Assembly (NCBI GenBank): GCA_022865625.1
Contig: JALHTB010000020.1
Coordinates: forward strand, 1 to 40,717
Direction of reading: 5' to 3'
Length of the DNA stretch: 40,717 nt
Source of the DNA: Candidatus Bathyarchaeota archaeon
GTDB lineage: Archaea; Thermoproteota; Bathyarchaeia; 40CM-2-53-6; FEN-987
Shown here: positions 15,092 to 24,117 of the stretch, one piece after another
Numbering within the stretch: position 1 is the stretch's first letter
Layout of the letters: the number at the start of each line of letters is the position of its first letter
The notes under the pieces: model-generated
What the model saw: only the letters and a program-made list of their open reading frames with translations
Database searches by the model: none
What the model was told of the DNA's origin: nothing
Translations under genes and position numbers: made by a program

Positions 15092-17023
15092 TCAGGTTTT
15101 CTTCTTCAAGCCAGCCATGAGAGCTTCCGCAGCTCTTCTTATCTCTTCTATTGACCCTTCGTCCTCGATCGTAGAGTAGTCACCGAGTGGCTGCCCGGTT
15201 ATCACTGCCTTAATGAGGCGTCTCATGATCTTCCCGCTTCTTGTCTTTGGAAGCATATCGACGAAGTCGATTTGATCAATGACAACGATCTTGCCCATTG
15301 ATTTCCGCACGAGCTCACGCAGACTTGTCTTCAGATCCTCGCTAGGGGCGTTGCCGGCTTTGAGCACAACGAAAGCTGCAGCTACTTCGCCTCTTACTTC
15401 GTCAGGTTTGCCTACGACTGCCGCCTCTGCCACTGCTGGATTTCCGATGAGCGTGCTCTCGATCTCGATCGTGCCGATGCGGTGACTGGCGATTTTGATT
15501 ACTTCATCCATTCTGCCGAGGAACCAGATGTATCCGTCCTCATCCCTCAATGCAGCGTCGCCAGTATAGTATCGCCGAGGAATGCGCCCCCAGTAGTCCT
15601 TCACGTATCTGTCGTGATCTTTCCAAAGCGTAGGAGTCAATCCCGGAAATGGGCGCTTGCAGACGAAGGTACCCTTGGCACCCACAGGGAGCGACTCACC
15701 TTGCTCGTTCACTATATCTGCCTCGATGCCGGGCAGAGGTATCGTGGCTGAGCCTGGCTTGATCGGGAGCATAGCTATGCCGACCGGGTTGCCGACCACG
15801 GGGCCGCTACTCTCTGTCTGCCACATGTGATCGATAACTGGCACTTTGTCTTTGAGCACAGTCTGCTGCAACCATTTCCAAGCGGGAGGATTCAGAACCT
15901 CACCAGCACAAACAACGAGGTTTATGGAACTAAGGTCATGTTTCGCCGGGAATTCGTCGCCGTACTTCATCAGGGCTCTCACGCCAGTCGGCGAAATCCA
16001 CATCTTTGTCACGCGGTGCTTCTCTGCGATCTTCCACCAAATGTCTGGCTCAGGGTAATCGGGGACACCCTCGTACATCAGAGTAGTGCAGCCGAACAGA
16101 AGAGGCCCATAGACAACGTAGCTGTGACCGACGATCCAACCGATGTCTGATGTCGACCACCAGATGTCGCGGTCGCTCATGGAGTAGACCCATTTGCCCA
16201 TGGAATGGATGTAGACCTGATAACTCCCGTGAGGCTGCACAGTGCCCTTGGGCTTCGCGGTTGTGCCTGATGTATGAAGTATGAAGACGAGCTCATTGGA
16301 CTCCATCTGTGCAAAATCTGCATTCCCTGACTTACCAGCGTCGAGCGCCTCGTCCCAGTAGATGTCTCTGCCTTTCTTCATCTGAGGCTCTTTCGAGCCT
16401 CTCTTGAGCACCACAACTTTCTGGACTTGACTGGCTGTTTGCAGGGCCTCATCAGCAACCTCCTTGAGGTTGACCTCTTTTCCTCGCCTGTAGGCCAAAT
16501 CAGCCGTTACGAGCACCTTGGAGCCCGCGTCAACTATTCTCTCTGCCAAGGCGCCGGCACCGAATCCTCCGAAGACGACGGAGTGTATTGCCCCAATCCT
16601 TGTGCAGGCTAGCATCGCAACAGCCGCTTCTGGAACCATAGGCATGTAAATGGTGACTCTGTCACCTTTCTCGACACCGAGAGCCCTCAGAGCCGCCGCG
16701 AACTTCTTGACCTCTTCGAACAGTTCTCTGTAAGTCAGTGTCCTGCTTTCGCCGGTTTCCCCTGATTCCCAGATGATAGCTGCCTTCTCTCCTCTTCCTT
16801 TCTGGAGAACATGATAGTCCACACAATTGTACGAAAGGTTCGTTAGGCCTCCAACGAACCACTTGAAGTCTGGATAATTCCACTCAAAGACTCGATTCCA
16901 TGGCTTGAACCAATGTAATTCACGAGCCGCCTCGCCCCAGAAACCTTCCGTGTCTTTCAGCGCGCGGTCTAGCATCTCCCTAAGACGGGCGGGATATTCG
17001 ATCTTCTGCGCCGTGCTCACCAT
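15092..17023 (-). CDS. acs: AMP-forming acetyl-CoA synthetase
   Basis: The enzyme activates acetate to acetyl-CoA through acetyl-AMP. The 643-residue protein has the ATP loop TSGTTAKPKG (251-260), the adenylate motif YTGDAALRDEDGY (486-498), the hinge FLGRMDEVIK and the catalytic lysine in TRSGKIMRR (K598), the residue often acetylated for control. Trp401 in MWQTE aligns with the Trp that limits the acyl pocket to acetate in true Acs enzymes, so acetate is the likely substrate. The usual SGHR segment reads ASHR. It is divergent from a second synthetase of the same length. Confidence 0.85.
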   Translation of the reverse strand: MVSTAQKIEYPARLREMLDRALKDTEGFWGEAARELHWFKPWNRVFEWNYPDFKWFVGGLTNLSYNCVDYHVLQKGRGEKAAIIWESGETGESRTLTYRELFEEVKKFAAALRALGVEKGDRVTIYMPMVPEAAVAMLACTRIGAIHSVVFGGFGAGALAERIVDAGSKVLVTADLAYRRGKEVNLKEVADEALQTASQVQKVVVLKRGSKEPQMKKGRDIYWDEALDAGKSGNADFAQMESNELVFILHTSGTTAKPKGTVQPHGSYQVYIHSMGKWVYSMSDRDIWWSTSDIGWIVGHSYVVYGPLLFGCTTLMYEGVPDYPEPDIWWKIAEKHRVTKMWISPTGVRALMKYGDEFPAKHDLSSINLVVCAGEVLNPPAWKWLQQTVLKDKVPVIDHMWQTESSGPVVGNPVGIAMLPIKPGSATIPLPGIEADIVNEQGESLPVGAKGTFVCKRPFPGLTPTLWKDHDRYVKDYWGRIPRRYYTGDAALRDEDGYIWFLGRMDEVIKIASHRIGTIEIESTLIGNPAVAEAAVVGKPDEVRGEVAAAFVVLKAGNAPSEDLKTSLRELVRKSMGKIVVIDQIDFVDMLPKTRSGKIMRRLIKAVITGQPLGDYSTIEDEGSIEEIRRAAEALMAGLKKKT

Positions 17024-17135
17024 TCGAACCCTCAGGACACGACACGCCGACCGTGATCCGTTAAAAAAGCTTCGATCGAGTGGTACCTCGAAACCCTAAA
17101 TACCCAACGCCGTAGCCTCGAAGAGTTGAAGGGCA

Positions 17136-19067
17136 ATGTCGATTGTCTGGAACCCCACGCGCCAGTACGTCGACAACAGCAACATGAAGCGGTTCATGCA
17201 GAAGCACGGCATAGAGACGCTTGACGAGTTGATCAAGCGATCCATAGACGACGTAGAATGGTTCTGGGATGCCGCTTCAGAGGACCTGAACATCGAATGG
17301 TTCAGGCCCTACGAGAAGATCTTGGATACTTCGAAAGGTATTGAGTGGGCTCGGTGGTTCATTGGAGGAAAACTCAACATTGCCCACAACTGCATCGACC
17401 GACATGCGAAGGCAAGAAGGGATAAGACCGCCATCATCTGGCAAGGCGAAGACGGGCAAGTAAGAAAACTTTCCTACGGAACTCTCGGCGAGGAAGTTAA
17501 CAGATTCGCAAACGGCCTCAAGAGCCTGGGCGTACGAAAAGGCGACGCCATAGGACTCTACATGCCAATGTCACCACAAGTTCCCGTCTCTATGTTCGGC
17601 GCTTTCAAGCTTGGAGCGATTTGTGTTCCGATTTTCTCAGGGTTTGGAGCGTCTGCTGTTGCATCGAGACTCAATGATGTTAAGGCGAGGATCTTGGTGA
17701 CAGCAGATGGAACACTAAGGAAAGGTAGGAGCCTTCAAGTAAAGAAAGAGGCGGACACTGCAGCCGATCTGGTGAAGAGCATCGAGCATGTTGTTGTCTG
17801 CAAGAGACTTGGTGTTGAGGTGCCCTGGTCAAGTGCGCGGGATATCTGGTGGGACGACTTGGTCAGGAGTCAATCTAAGGAATGCTCAACCGCAGAGATG
17901 GACTCTGAGGACGTGTCCCTAGTCCTCTATAGTTCAGGAACCACTGGCAAACCGAAGGGGTGTGTTCATACACACGCCGGACCGCTGCTTGAATGCACGA
18001 AAGATGTGGCATATCATTTCGACACCAAGGATAATGATGTATTCTTCTGGGTCACCGATATCGGATGGATGATGGGCCCATGGATGCTGATCGGGAACCT
18101 GAATCTTGGAAGCACAGTCGTCCTGTTCGAAGGTGCATTCGACTACCCGAGGCCGGACAGATTGTGGAAGATCGTTGGAGACTTCGGAGTAACGGTATTC
18201 GGGATCTCTCCGACCCTGGTCAGGCTGCTGATGAGGTACGGAGATCAGCATCTGGCGGGGCACAACCTCTCAAGCCTTAGGATACTGGGCTCAACCGGAG
18301 AACCCTGGGACCCGGAGTCATGGACTTGGTTCTTTGAGAAAGTGGGAGGATCAAGATGCCCGATCATCAACATCACAGGCGGCACTGAACTCATCGCGCC
18401 ACACCTCACTCCGTCGCCACTCACACCGCTCAAACCCTGCACTGTGGGAGGCCCGGGCTTGGGGATGGATGTTGATGTCTTCAATGAGGAAGGAAGGCCT
18501 GTGCGGGAAGAGGTCGGTTACCTTGTCATGAAGAAGCCGTGCCCGTCGATGACTAAGGGATTCTGGAACGATCCGCAGAGGTACATTGAGACCTACTGGT
18601 CCCGATGGCCGAAGGTTTGGTACCATGCAGACTGGGCACTTGTGGACAAGGACGGATTCTGGTTCGTGCTGGGACGAGCGGACGACACAATCAAAGTGTC
18701 AGGCAGGCGCGTTGGACCAGCGGAGGTAGAATCAGCACTTATGGAACATCCGAGCGTCTCGGAGGCCGCAGCTGTTGGTGTCCCTGATGAAGTGAAAGGC
18801 GAAGAAGTCACCTGCTTCGTAGTTCTCAAACCGAGTATTGAACCAACCGAGAACCTCAGGGAAACACTGAAAGATCAAGTAGCAGCGGTAATGGGGAAGA
18901 CGTTCAGACCGAGAGACATCCGATTCGTACGACAACTCCCGAAGACACGATCAGGCAAAGTGGTCAGAAGACTCATCAGGTCAAGGCTGCTCGGCAAAAC
19001 TGAACTGGGAGACCTCTCAACACTAGACAATCCTGAAGCTCTGGATGAGATCGCGAAGGCCCTGTAG
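17136..19067 (+). CDS. AMP-forming acyl-CoA synthetase, Acs-like paralogue
   Basis: This is a second ANL-superfamily acyl-CoA synthetase of 643 residues, with YSSGTTGKPKG (265-275) as the ATP loop, YHADWALVDKDGFW as the adenylate motif, LGRADDTIKVSGRR as the hinge and TRSGKVVRR with the catalytic lysine. In place of the acetate-limiting Trp of Acs it has Gly415 (ITGGTE), which should open the pocket to larger acyl groups. The GHR segment reads GRR. It diverges from acs with 112 bases between start codons, and CTAAATAC (about 17095-17102) may be its TATA box. The real substrate is unknown; longer-chain, branched or aromatic acids are possible. Confidence 0.85.
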   Translation: MSIVWNPTRQYVDNSNMKRFMQKHGIETLDELIKRSIDDVEWFWDAASEDLNIEWFRPYEKILDTSKGIEWARWFIGGKLNIAHNCIDRHAKARRDKTAIIWQGEDGQVRKLSYGTLGEEVNRFANGLKSLGVRKGDAIGLYMPMSPQVPVSMFGAFKLGAICVPIFSGFGASAVASRLNDVKARILVTADGTLRKGRSLQVKKEADTAADLVKSIEHVVVCKRLGVEVPWSSARDIWWDDLVRSQSKECSTAEMDSEDVSLVLYSSGTTGKPKGCVHTHAGPLLECTKDVAYHFDTKDNDVFFWVTDIGWMMGPWMLIGNLNLGSTVVLFEGAFDYPRPDRLWKIVGDFGVTVFGISPTLVRLLMRYGDQHLAGHNLSSLRILGSTGEPWDPESWTWFFEKVGGSRCPIINITGGTELIAPHLTPSPLTPLKPCTVGGPGLGMDVDVFNEEGRPVREEVGYLVMKKPCPSMTKGFWNDPQRYIETYWSRWPKVWYHADWALVDKDGFWFVLGRADDTIKVSGRRVGPAEVESALMEHPSVSEAAAVGVPDEVKGEEVTCFVVLKPSIEPTENLRETLKDQVAAVMGKTFRPRDIRFVRQLPKTRSGKVVRRLIRSRLLGKTELGDLSTLDNPEALDEIAKAL

Positions 19068-19111
19068 CTGCCTGCGATGAAAGGGCAAGTCAGAGCTGAC
19101 AGCGTCTTGCT

Positions 19112-20236
19112 CTAGAGATGCTTGAGCTCTGAAATCAGCTTGTCAATCTCTTTCTCCGTATTGTAGAAGTGCGGAGAGATTCGCAGCCCACCTCCCCTAA
19201 CGGAAACAACTACTCCATGCTCCAGTAGGCGCTGCGATGCTGAATCAGGATCCTGACAAGCCACGTTCACGATACCAGATCTGGATTCCTCATCCAGACA
19301 ACTTCTCAATTGTACGCGCGTGTCTCGCTGTAAGCCATCAACCAACCGATCTACAAGAGCAAGAATCCTCTGCCACACGTTCTCACGACCGAAGCTCTGC
19401 AGGAGCGCGATAGCTTCTCCCATTCCTGCAAAGCCGGGGAAGTTCAGTTGACCAGCCTCATATCTGTGAGCTGTCTGCGCGGGGTTGAATTCTCTGAAGC
19501 TGAATCCCATAGGATGCTGGTCTGATCGATATCCCACGATGGTAGGCCAAAGCTCTTCGAACAGGTCCCGTCTGACAAACAGGAACCCTGTCGCGATTGG
19601 TGAGAGCAGCCACTTGTACCCGCTCGTCGCGAAGAAGTCAACCCCGAGCTTAGACACGTCAACCGGCATCTGGCCGACAGCCTGAACAGCATCTGTGACA
19701 ATGTAGGCGCCTTTTTCGTGTGCTATCTTCGAAAGCTCCCCGAGGTTGATCCTGAAACCGTTCGAATACTGAACGTATGAGATGGCAACGATCCTTGTCT
19801 TTGAGTCGATGGCGTCATCGAAATCTTCCATCTGTAGCCTACCGTCACGATTACGTATTACTCTCAGTTCCAGGCCGTAGCGCTTGGCGAGCGCTTGCCA
19901 AGGAAAGAGATTCGATGCGAATTCCATGTCGCAGGTGACTATGTTCTGGCCCTTCTGGTATGACAAACCATTGGCAACGATGGCCAGACCTTCAGATGTA
20001 CTGTGAACCAGAGCGATTTCTTCAGTTCCCGCTTTGATGAGATCTGCGATTGACTTCCGTGTAGCTTCTGCAGTATCCTCCCAAGATCCCCAGTGAAGGT
20101 CCCCTTCCGACTTCTCTTCCATCACACGCTTGGCAGCTTCTAACGCCCTAGTCGGGAGCGGACCAACAGCTGCGTGATCGAAGTACGAGTACTTCCTTGT
20201 GACAGGAAATTCTGAGCGTATCCGATCGATGTCCAA
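19112..20236 (-). CDS. Class V aminotransferase / cysteine desulfurase-like PLP enzyme
   Basis: The 374-residue fold type I PLP protein matches the aminotransferase V group (NifS/SufS, isopenicillin N epimerase, selenocysteine lyase). VTDAVQAVGQMPVDV supplies the aspartate that contacts the pyridine nitrogen and the following glutamine. TSGYKWLLSP holds the PLP lysine. No active-site loop cysteine in the usual SufS or IscS context (RxGxHCA) is visible; the corresponding C-terminal region lacks one. It is therefore more likely an epimerase- or lyase-like member than a sulfur donor. The start codon is TTG. It is divergent from the MFS gene. Confidence 0.78.
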   Translation of the reverse strand: MDIDRIRSEFPVTRKYSYFDHAAVGPLPTRALEAAKRVMEEKSEGDLHWGSWEDTAEATRKSIADLIKAGTEEIALVHSTSEGLAIVANGLSYQKGQNIVTCDMEFASNLFPWQALAKRYGLELRVIRNRDGRLQMEDFDDAIDSKTRIVAISYVQYSNGFRINLGELSKIAHEKGAYIVTDAVQAVGQMPVDVSKLGVDFFATSGYKWLLSPIATGFLFVRRDLFEELWPTIVGYRSDQHPMGFSFREFNPAQTAHRYEAGQLNFPGFAGMGEAIALLQSFGRENVWQRILALVDRLVDGLQRDTRVQLRSCLDEESRSGIVNVACQDPDSASQRLLEHGVVVSVRGGGLRISPHFYNTEKEIDKLISELKHL

Positions 20237-20272
20237 CAGAAGTCTACCAGTATGCAGGAAGGCATACCAGAC

Positions 20273-20280
20273 GATTTAAC
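20273..20280 (+). promoter_or_regulatory. TATA-like box upstream of the MFS gene
   Basis: GATTTAAC lies about 36 bases before an ATG at 20310, which opens a reading frame different from that of the MFS transporter. Transcription would start near 20300, well upstream of ATG 20425. This bears on the N-terminus problem of that gene. Confidence 0.35.
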
Positions 20281-20424
20281 TCTTGGAAACCTTCTGCCTG
20301 ATAGGTCGAATGACGCACACTCCTAGGACCAGCAGGGAGGAGCATAGCCTTCGTAGTTCCGAAAGCAGAGACAGCATCAGGATACAAGTGGACCGTTCTG
20401 CTGGTAACAACACTAGGCGCCTTC

Positions 20425-21834
20425 ATGGCACCGCTTGACGGCAGCATAGTAACGATAGCTATCCCATCGATCGCGTCTTCAATGATGATAGGACTGGAAA
20501 CTGTCGTTTGGATTTCTCTGGCCTACCTCCTTGTCTTGACGGTGCTTCTCATCAACGCAGGAAGACTGGCTGACATTAGAGGCAGGAAACGCACCTACAT
20601 CCTCGGCTTCATCATATTCACCGCAGGATCGATTCTGTGCGGCGCATCTGCAACAGGCCTTCAGCTCGTGATTTTCAGAGCCGTACAGGGTGTTGGTGCG
20701 GCATTCATCGCCTCCAACAGTCCTGCCATCGTGACTGAATCTTTCCAGAGCTGGGAAAGAGGCAAAGCTCTTGGAATCAATGCAACAGCGGTTTATGCAG
20801 GACTCATGACAGGCCCGGTCATCGGCGGGATTCTAGTCCAGAACTTCGGCTGGAGGTCAATCTTCTACGTGAACGTTCCCATTGGAATCCTGGTTGTGAG
20901 CCTCGCCTCACTCAAGCTCAAAGAGAAGCAGACCACCTCGGTGGGCGAAAGATTCGATTTCGTTGGAGCGGTAACGCTCTCAGTGGCGTTGGCGTCATTT
21001 CTAGTGGCTCTAACACTGAGTGGCGCTTTTGGATGGAGTTCCATTCCAATTCTATCCCTCCTACTCCTTACGGTGAGTGCGTTTGTGCTGTTCATCTACA
21101 CAGAAAGTAGATTGACTACTCATCCAACCTTCGACCTTTCACTCTTCACGAAGAATCGTCTGTTTGCCGCCGCCAACACAGCAGCACTCCTCAACTACAT
21201 CGCGGTCAGTGGCGTGACTTTCATGATCTCCATATACTTGCAGGATATTTTGGGGCTTCCGCCTCAGAGTGCAGGCCTATTCCTGATTGCAATGGCTGTC
21301 GCGATGGCATTGCTTTCCCCGTTCAGTGGTTGGCTATCGGACAGGTTCGGCTCAAGGCTGTTGAGTTCAGGCGGGATGCTTATCGTAACGGTGGGACTTC
21401 TCCTGCTGTCCCAACTGAACACGACTTCTTCGGTTAATGACATTGTCTTGCGGCTGACCTTGTTAGGAGTTGGCTTTGGCTTGTTCTCCTCACCAAACAC
21501 ACGCGCAGTCATGAGCTCAGTTGATCGGAGCAAGCTTGGTGTCGCTTCGGGAACAATCAGCACGATGCGATCCACAGGACAGGCAATTGGGCTCGCGATG
21601 GCCGGCGCGGTCATTGCCACTGCACTGCCTCCGCAAGCGGTGCTACAGCTCTTCACAGGTCTGAGCGCACAGAGCGCTATCGCAAGAGACGAGTTCATCA
21701 TGGGAATGAGCACAGTATTCCAGATCGCATCAGCCATAAGCGCAGTCGGCACATTGGCGTCTCTTGTAAGAGGCCGCGAATCAACAAACGAAATGGAGGA
21801 ATCTCACCGCCGATCTGGTGTAGTCGAAACGTAG
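20425..21834 (+). CDS. MFS multidrug/solute exporter, DHA2 (EmrB/QacA) type
   Basis: The product has 13-14 predicted membrane helices and the DHA2 signature at the first helix (LDGSIVTIAIPSI), the loop 2-3 motif GRLADIRGRKR and the helix 5 motif ATAVYAGLMTGPVIGGIL. These transporters expel drugs or metabolites by proton antiport. ATG 20425 falls in the middle of helix 1. The same frame continues upstream as YKWTVLLVTTLGAF, clearly the start of that helix, back to a stop at 20311, yet contains no ATG, GTG or TTG. A GGGAGG lies at 20335-20340. The true start is therefore non-standard, or a frameshift separates it from ATG 20310. A substrate cannot be assigned. Confidence 0.82.
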   Translation: MAPLDGSIVTIAIPSIASSMMIGLETVVWISLAYLLVLTVLLINAGRLADIRGRKRTYILGFIIFTAGSILCGASATGLQLVIFRAVQGVGAAFIASNSPAIVTESFQSWERGKALGINATAVYAGLMTGPVIGGILVQNFGWRSIFYVNVPIGILVVSLASLKLKEKQTTSVGERFDFVGAVTLSVALASFLVALTLSGAFGWSSIPILSLLLLTVSAFVLFIYTESRLTTHPTFDLSLFTKNRLFAAANTAALLNYIAVSGVTFMISIYLQDILGLPPQSAGLFLIAMAVAMALLSPFSGWLSDRFGSRLLSSGGMLIVTVGLLLLSQLNTTSSVNDIVLRLTLLGVGFGLFSSPNTRAVMSSVDRSKLGVASGTISTMRSTGQAIGLAMAGAVIATALPPQAVLQLFTGLSAQSAIARDEFIMGMSTVFQIASAISAVGTLASLVRGRESTNEMEESHRRSGVVET

Positions 21835-21889
21835 TCACTCGACTACAGCGTTTCGTGAATCCACAACACGCTGGGGGCCAGACCAACGC

Positions 21890-21897
21890 ATTTATCC
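21890..21897 (+). promoter_or_regulatory. TATA-like box of the TMEM175-like gene
   Basis: ATTTATCC begins 27 bases before ATG 21917, the spacing of a leaderless archaeal promoter. This spacing is also the reason to prefer that ATG. Confidence 0.4.
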
Positions 21898-21916
21898 AAC
21901 TGACCCTTTTTTGCAG

Positions 21917-22591
21917 ATGCAGGAGCATACTGCACCAATGCCTGAGAACACGGCGCACCCTAAGCCGCGCATCGAGAGTTTTTCTGACCTGATATTCGGA
22001 CTCGCGCTCTCGGTAGGCGCGCTTTCACTGCTCAGCAAGCCACCAAACACCCCAGCGGAAGTTACAAGCGACATTCTTGCGTTTGCGTTCAGTTTCCTGA
22101 TCCTGATCTACGTCTGGATGAGCTACACACGCATCATGTCCGTACTCCCGCTCGAAACACGAACGACATTGGTCCTCAACATTCTAATGCTCTTCCTCGT
22201 GGTAGTTGAGCCCTATGTGTTCTACCTGGTGACTCTGCTTGGGCATGCAGGGGAACACGGAATCATCGACTATGCCTCTGTGATCTACGCACTCGACATG
22301 GGAGGACTCATGGCAATCCTCGGATTCTTCGAGCATGAGCTATCTGTTGAGGAGAAAGGGCTCCTTCCGCAGGAACTGTTGCCAAAGCACAGACGCGCAA
22401 GAAACGCACTCTTCCTCTCAGCTGCGCTGTTCTTCGTGACGGCACTTCCGCAATTCTGGTATTGGCAGATTGGCAATACACCGGTAAGGTTCTACCTGTG
22501 GTTTGCCCCGTTGGTCGTCACTTCGATTTCGAGAAACATTGAGGGCCGTCGGAAGCCCTCAAAGATCCCACCTTCGATCGCCACTGGATAA
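21917..22591 (+). CDS. TMEM175/DUF1211-family membrane protein
   Basis: About six membrane helices are predicted in 224 residues. The first helix carries RIESFSDLIFGLALS, matching the R-x3-FSD signature of TMEM175 potassium-channel proteins. Bacterial and archaeal members have one such unit per chain and assemble as tetramers. The FSD residues and arginine are intact. Start options are ATG 21917, chosen from its TATA spacing, or ATG 21938. It follows the MFS gene after about 80 bases, with its own promoter-like element. Confidence 0.72.
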   Translation: MQEHTAPMPENTAHPKPRIESFSDLIFGLALSVGALSLLSKPPNTPAEVTSDILAFAFSFLILIYVWMSYTRIMSVLPLETRTTLVLNILMLFLVVVEPYVFYLVTLLGHAGEHGIIDYASVIYALDMGGLMAILGFFEHELSVEEKGLLPQELLPKHRRARNALFLSAALFFVTALPQFWYWQIGNTPVRFYLWFAPLVVTSISRNIEGRRKPSKIPPSIATG

Positions 22592-22632
22592 GGAACAAGA
22601 AAAGAACATTGGATGCGCCAGGAGTAGAAAGC

Positions 22633-23610
22633 ATGTCTCGACCAGAACAGCTGACAATTCCGCAACTGGGGGACGTATATGCAGCAAGGAAAGTGGTCAA
22701 TCGATACCTGAAACCCACACCTCTCATCTACTCTCGACGGTTGTCGGACCTTCTCGGCTGTCAAGCCTACTTGAAGCTGGAGAACCTTCAGCCCACGCGA
22801 GCCTTCAAGGTACGCGGCGGCATCCACTACATGCACAGAATGAAAGATCAGGCGACCAAACGCGGAGTCATCGGGGCCTCAACGGGAAACCATGCACAGT
22901 CGATAGCTTATGCGGGATCCCTTTTCGGAGTCACAGTCAAGATAGTCATGCCGCACGGCGTCTCGAGACTGAAGAATGAAGCCGTTAGAGATCTGGGCGC
23001 TGAAGTCATCACTCACGGCGGCTACTATGAGGAAGCAAGAGAGTACGCTGAGAAACTGGCATCCGAGAAGGGCTACCTCTACGTTCACGGCATCAATGAA
23101 CCGCTCCTCTACGAGGGCGTCGGAACAATGCATCTCGAGATCATAGAGGAACAGCCGGACATAGATGTCGTCATCAACCCGATCGGCGGCGGATCCGGCG
23201 CATGTGCAGCGTGCATAGTCTACAAGGCGGTCGATCCTAGAATCAAGGTCATAGGTGTGCAAGCAGAGGGCGCACCAGCGCTCTACCAGTCATGGAAGAG
23301 CGGTACGATAGTATCTACAGGCGGCGTCAAGACAGCGGCTGAAGGCTTAGCCGCAGGACAAGCATACGAGCTACCACTGAGGATACTTAGAGAAAGATTG
23401 GATGACATGGTCCTTGTCAGCGACGATGAGATGAAGCAGGCAGTCAGAAACATCCTGTACGCAACGGGCCAAGTGGCGGAGTTGGCCGGCGCCGCTTCTA
23501 CTGCAGCGGCCTTGAAGATCAAAGACAAGCTGAATGGAAAGAAAGTTGCGCTTCTCCTTACCGGCGGTAACATAGAACGAGATCAACTTCTCCAGATACT
23601 ACGGGAATGA
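22633..23610 (+). CDS. Threonine/serine dehydratase (ammonia-lyase), catabolic type
   Basis: This fold type II PLP enzyme deaminates threonine to 2-oxobutyrate, or serine to pyruvate. PTRAFKVRGG carries the PLP lysine, STGNHAQSIAYAG binds the cofactor phosphate-side and substrate, and NPIGGGSGACA is the glycine loop for the PLP phosphate. The 325-residue length lacks the C-terminal ACT domains of biosynthetic IlvA, so allosteric control by isoleucine is not expected. Related threonine synthases or serine racemases are less likely alternatives. ATG 22633 is chosen because GGAG lies nine bases upstream; TTG 22609 is also open. Confidence 0.85.
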   Translation: MSRPEQLTIPQLGDVYAARKVVNRYLKPTPLIYSRRLSDLLGCQAYLKLENLQPTRAFKVRGGIHYMHRMKDQATKRGVIGASTGNHAQSIAYAGSLFGVTVKIVMPHGVSRLKNEAVRDLGAEVITHGGYYEEAREYAEKLASEKGYLYVHGINEPLLYEGVGTMHLEIIEEQPDIDVVINPIGGGSGACAACIVYKAVDPRIKVIGVQAEGAPALYQSWKSGTIVSTGGVKTAAEGLAAGQAYELPLRILRERLDDMVLVSDDEMKQAVRNILYATGQVAELAGAASTAAALKIKDKLNGKKVALLLTGGNIERDQLLQILRE

Positions 23611-23704
23611 CTGAAGTCGGCTAGCGTCGACCGAGTATCAAGAGGCCCTCGATGCCGATCCATGCATAATGCAAATCAGTTGGCATTGAGGTGCTTCTGT
23701 TACG

Positions 23705-24085
23705 GTGATTCGTTTGCGGATCATGCACACTTGCTTGAATGTCGTGGATCTTGATCGATCAATCACGTTCTATCAAGACCGCTTAGGGCTGAAACTGACA
23801 CGCAGATTCGAGGTCAAAGAGAACAATGCTGACATTGCCTTCCTAGAAGACCCGGATGGAAGTGCGGTTGAGTTGACCCACTGGCGGGACAAGAAGCAAC
23901 TTGCTGAAGGAGACAACTTCGATCATATCGCGTTCGGCGTGAAGGATATGAAGGCAACAATGGAACGCCTACGTGGGCAAGGCGTCACGATAGCAATGGA
24001 GCCGTTCACACTGAAGGGCGGTAGCCACCAGATAGTTTTCATCAAAGATCCGGATGGGAACTGGCTCGAATTAATCGAAGAATAG
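23705..24085 (+). CDS. Glyoxalase/VOC-family metalloprotein
   Basis: The 126-residue protein has two beta-alpha-beta-beta-beta units of the vicinal oxygen chelate fold. Metal ligands can be placed at the His of IMHTCLNV, the Glu of SAVELTHW, the His of FDHIAFGV and the Glu of NWLELIEE, the same four as in glyoxalase I. Conversion of a thiol-methylglyoxal adduct to a lactoyl-thioester is possible. The family also includes epimerases (for example methylmalonyl-CoA epimerase), so the substrate is uncertain. The start codon is GTG at 23705. Confidence 0.78.
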   Translation: MIRLRIMHTCLNVVDLDRSITFYQDRLGLKLTRRFEVKENNADIAFLEDPDGSAVELTHWRDKKQLAEGDNFDHIAFGVKDMKATMERLRGQGVTIAMEPFTLKGGSHQIVFIKDPDGNWLELIEE

Positions 24086-24117
24086 CTCACTCCTGCGGCG
24101 TCTGCGATCCTGAGACC

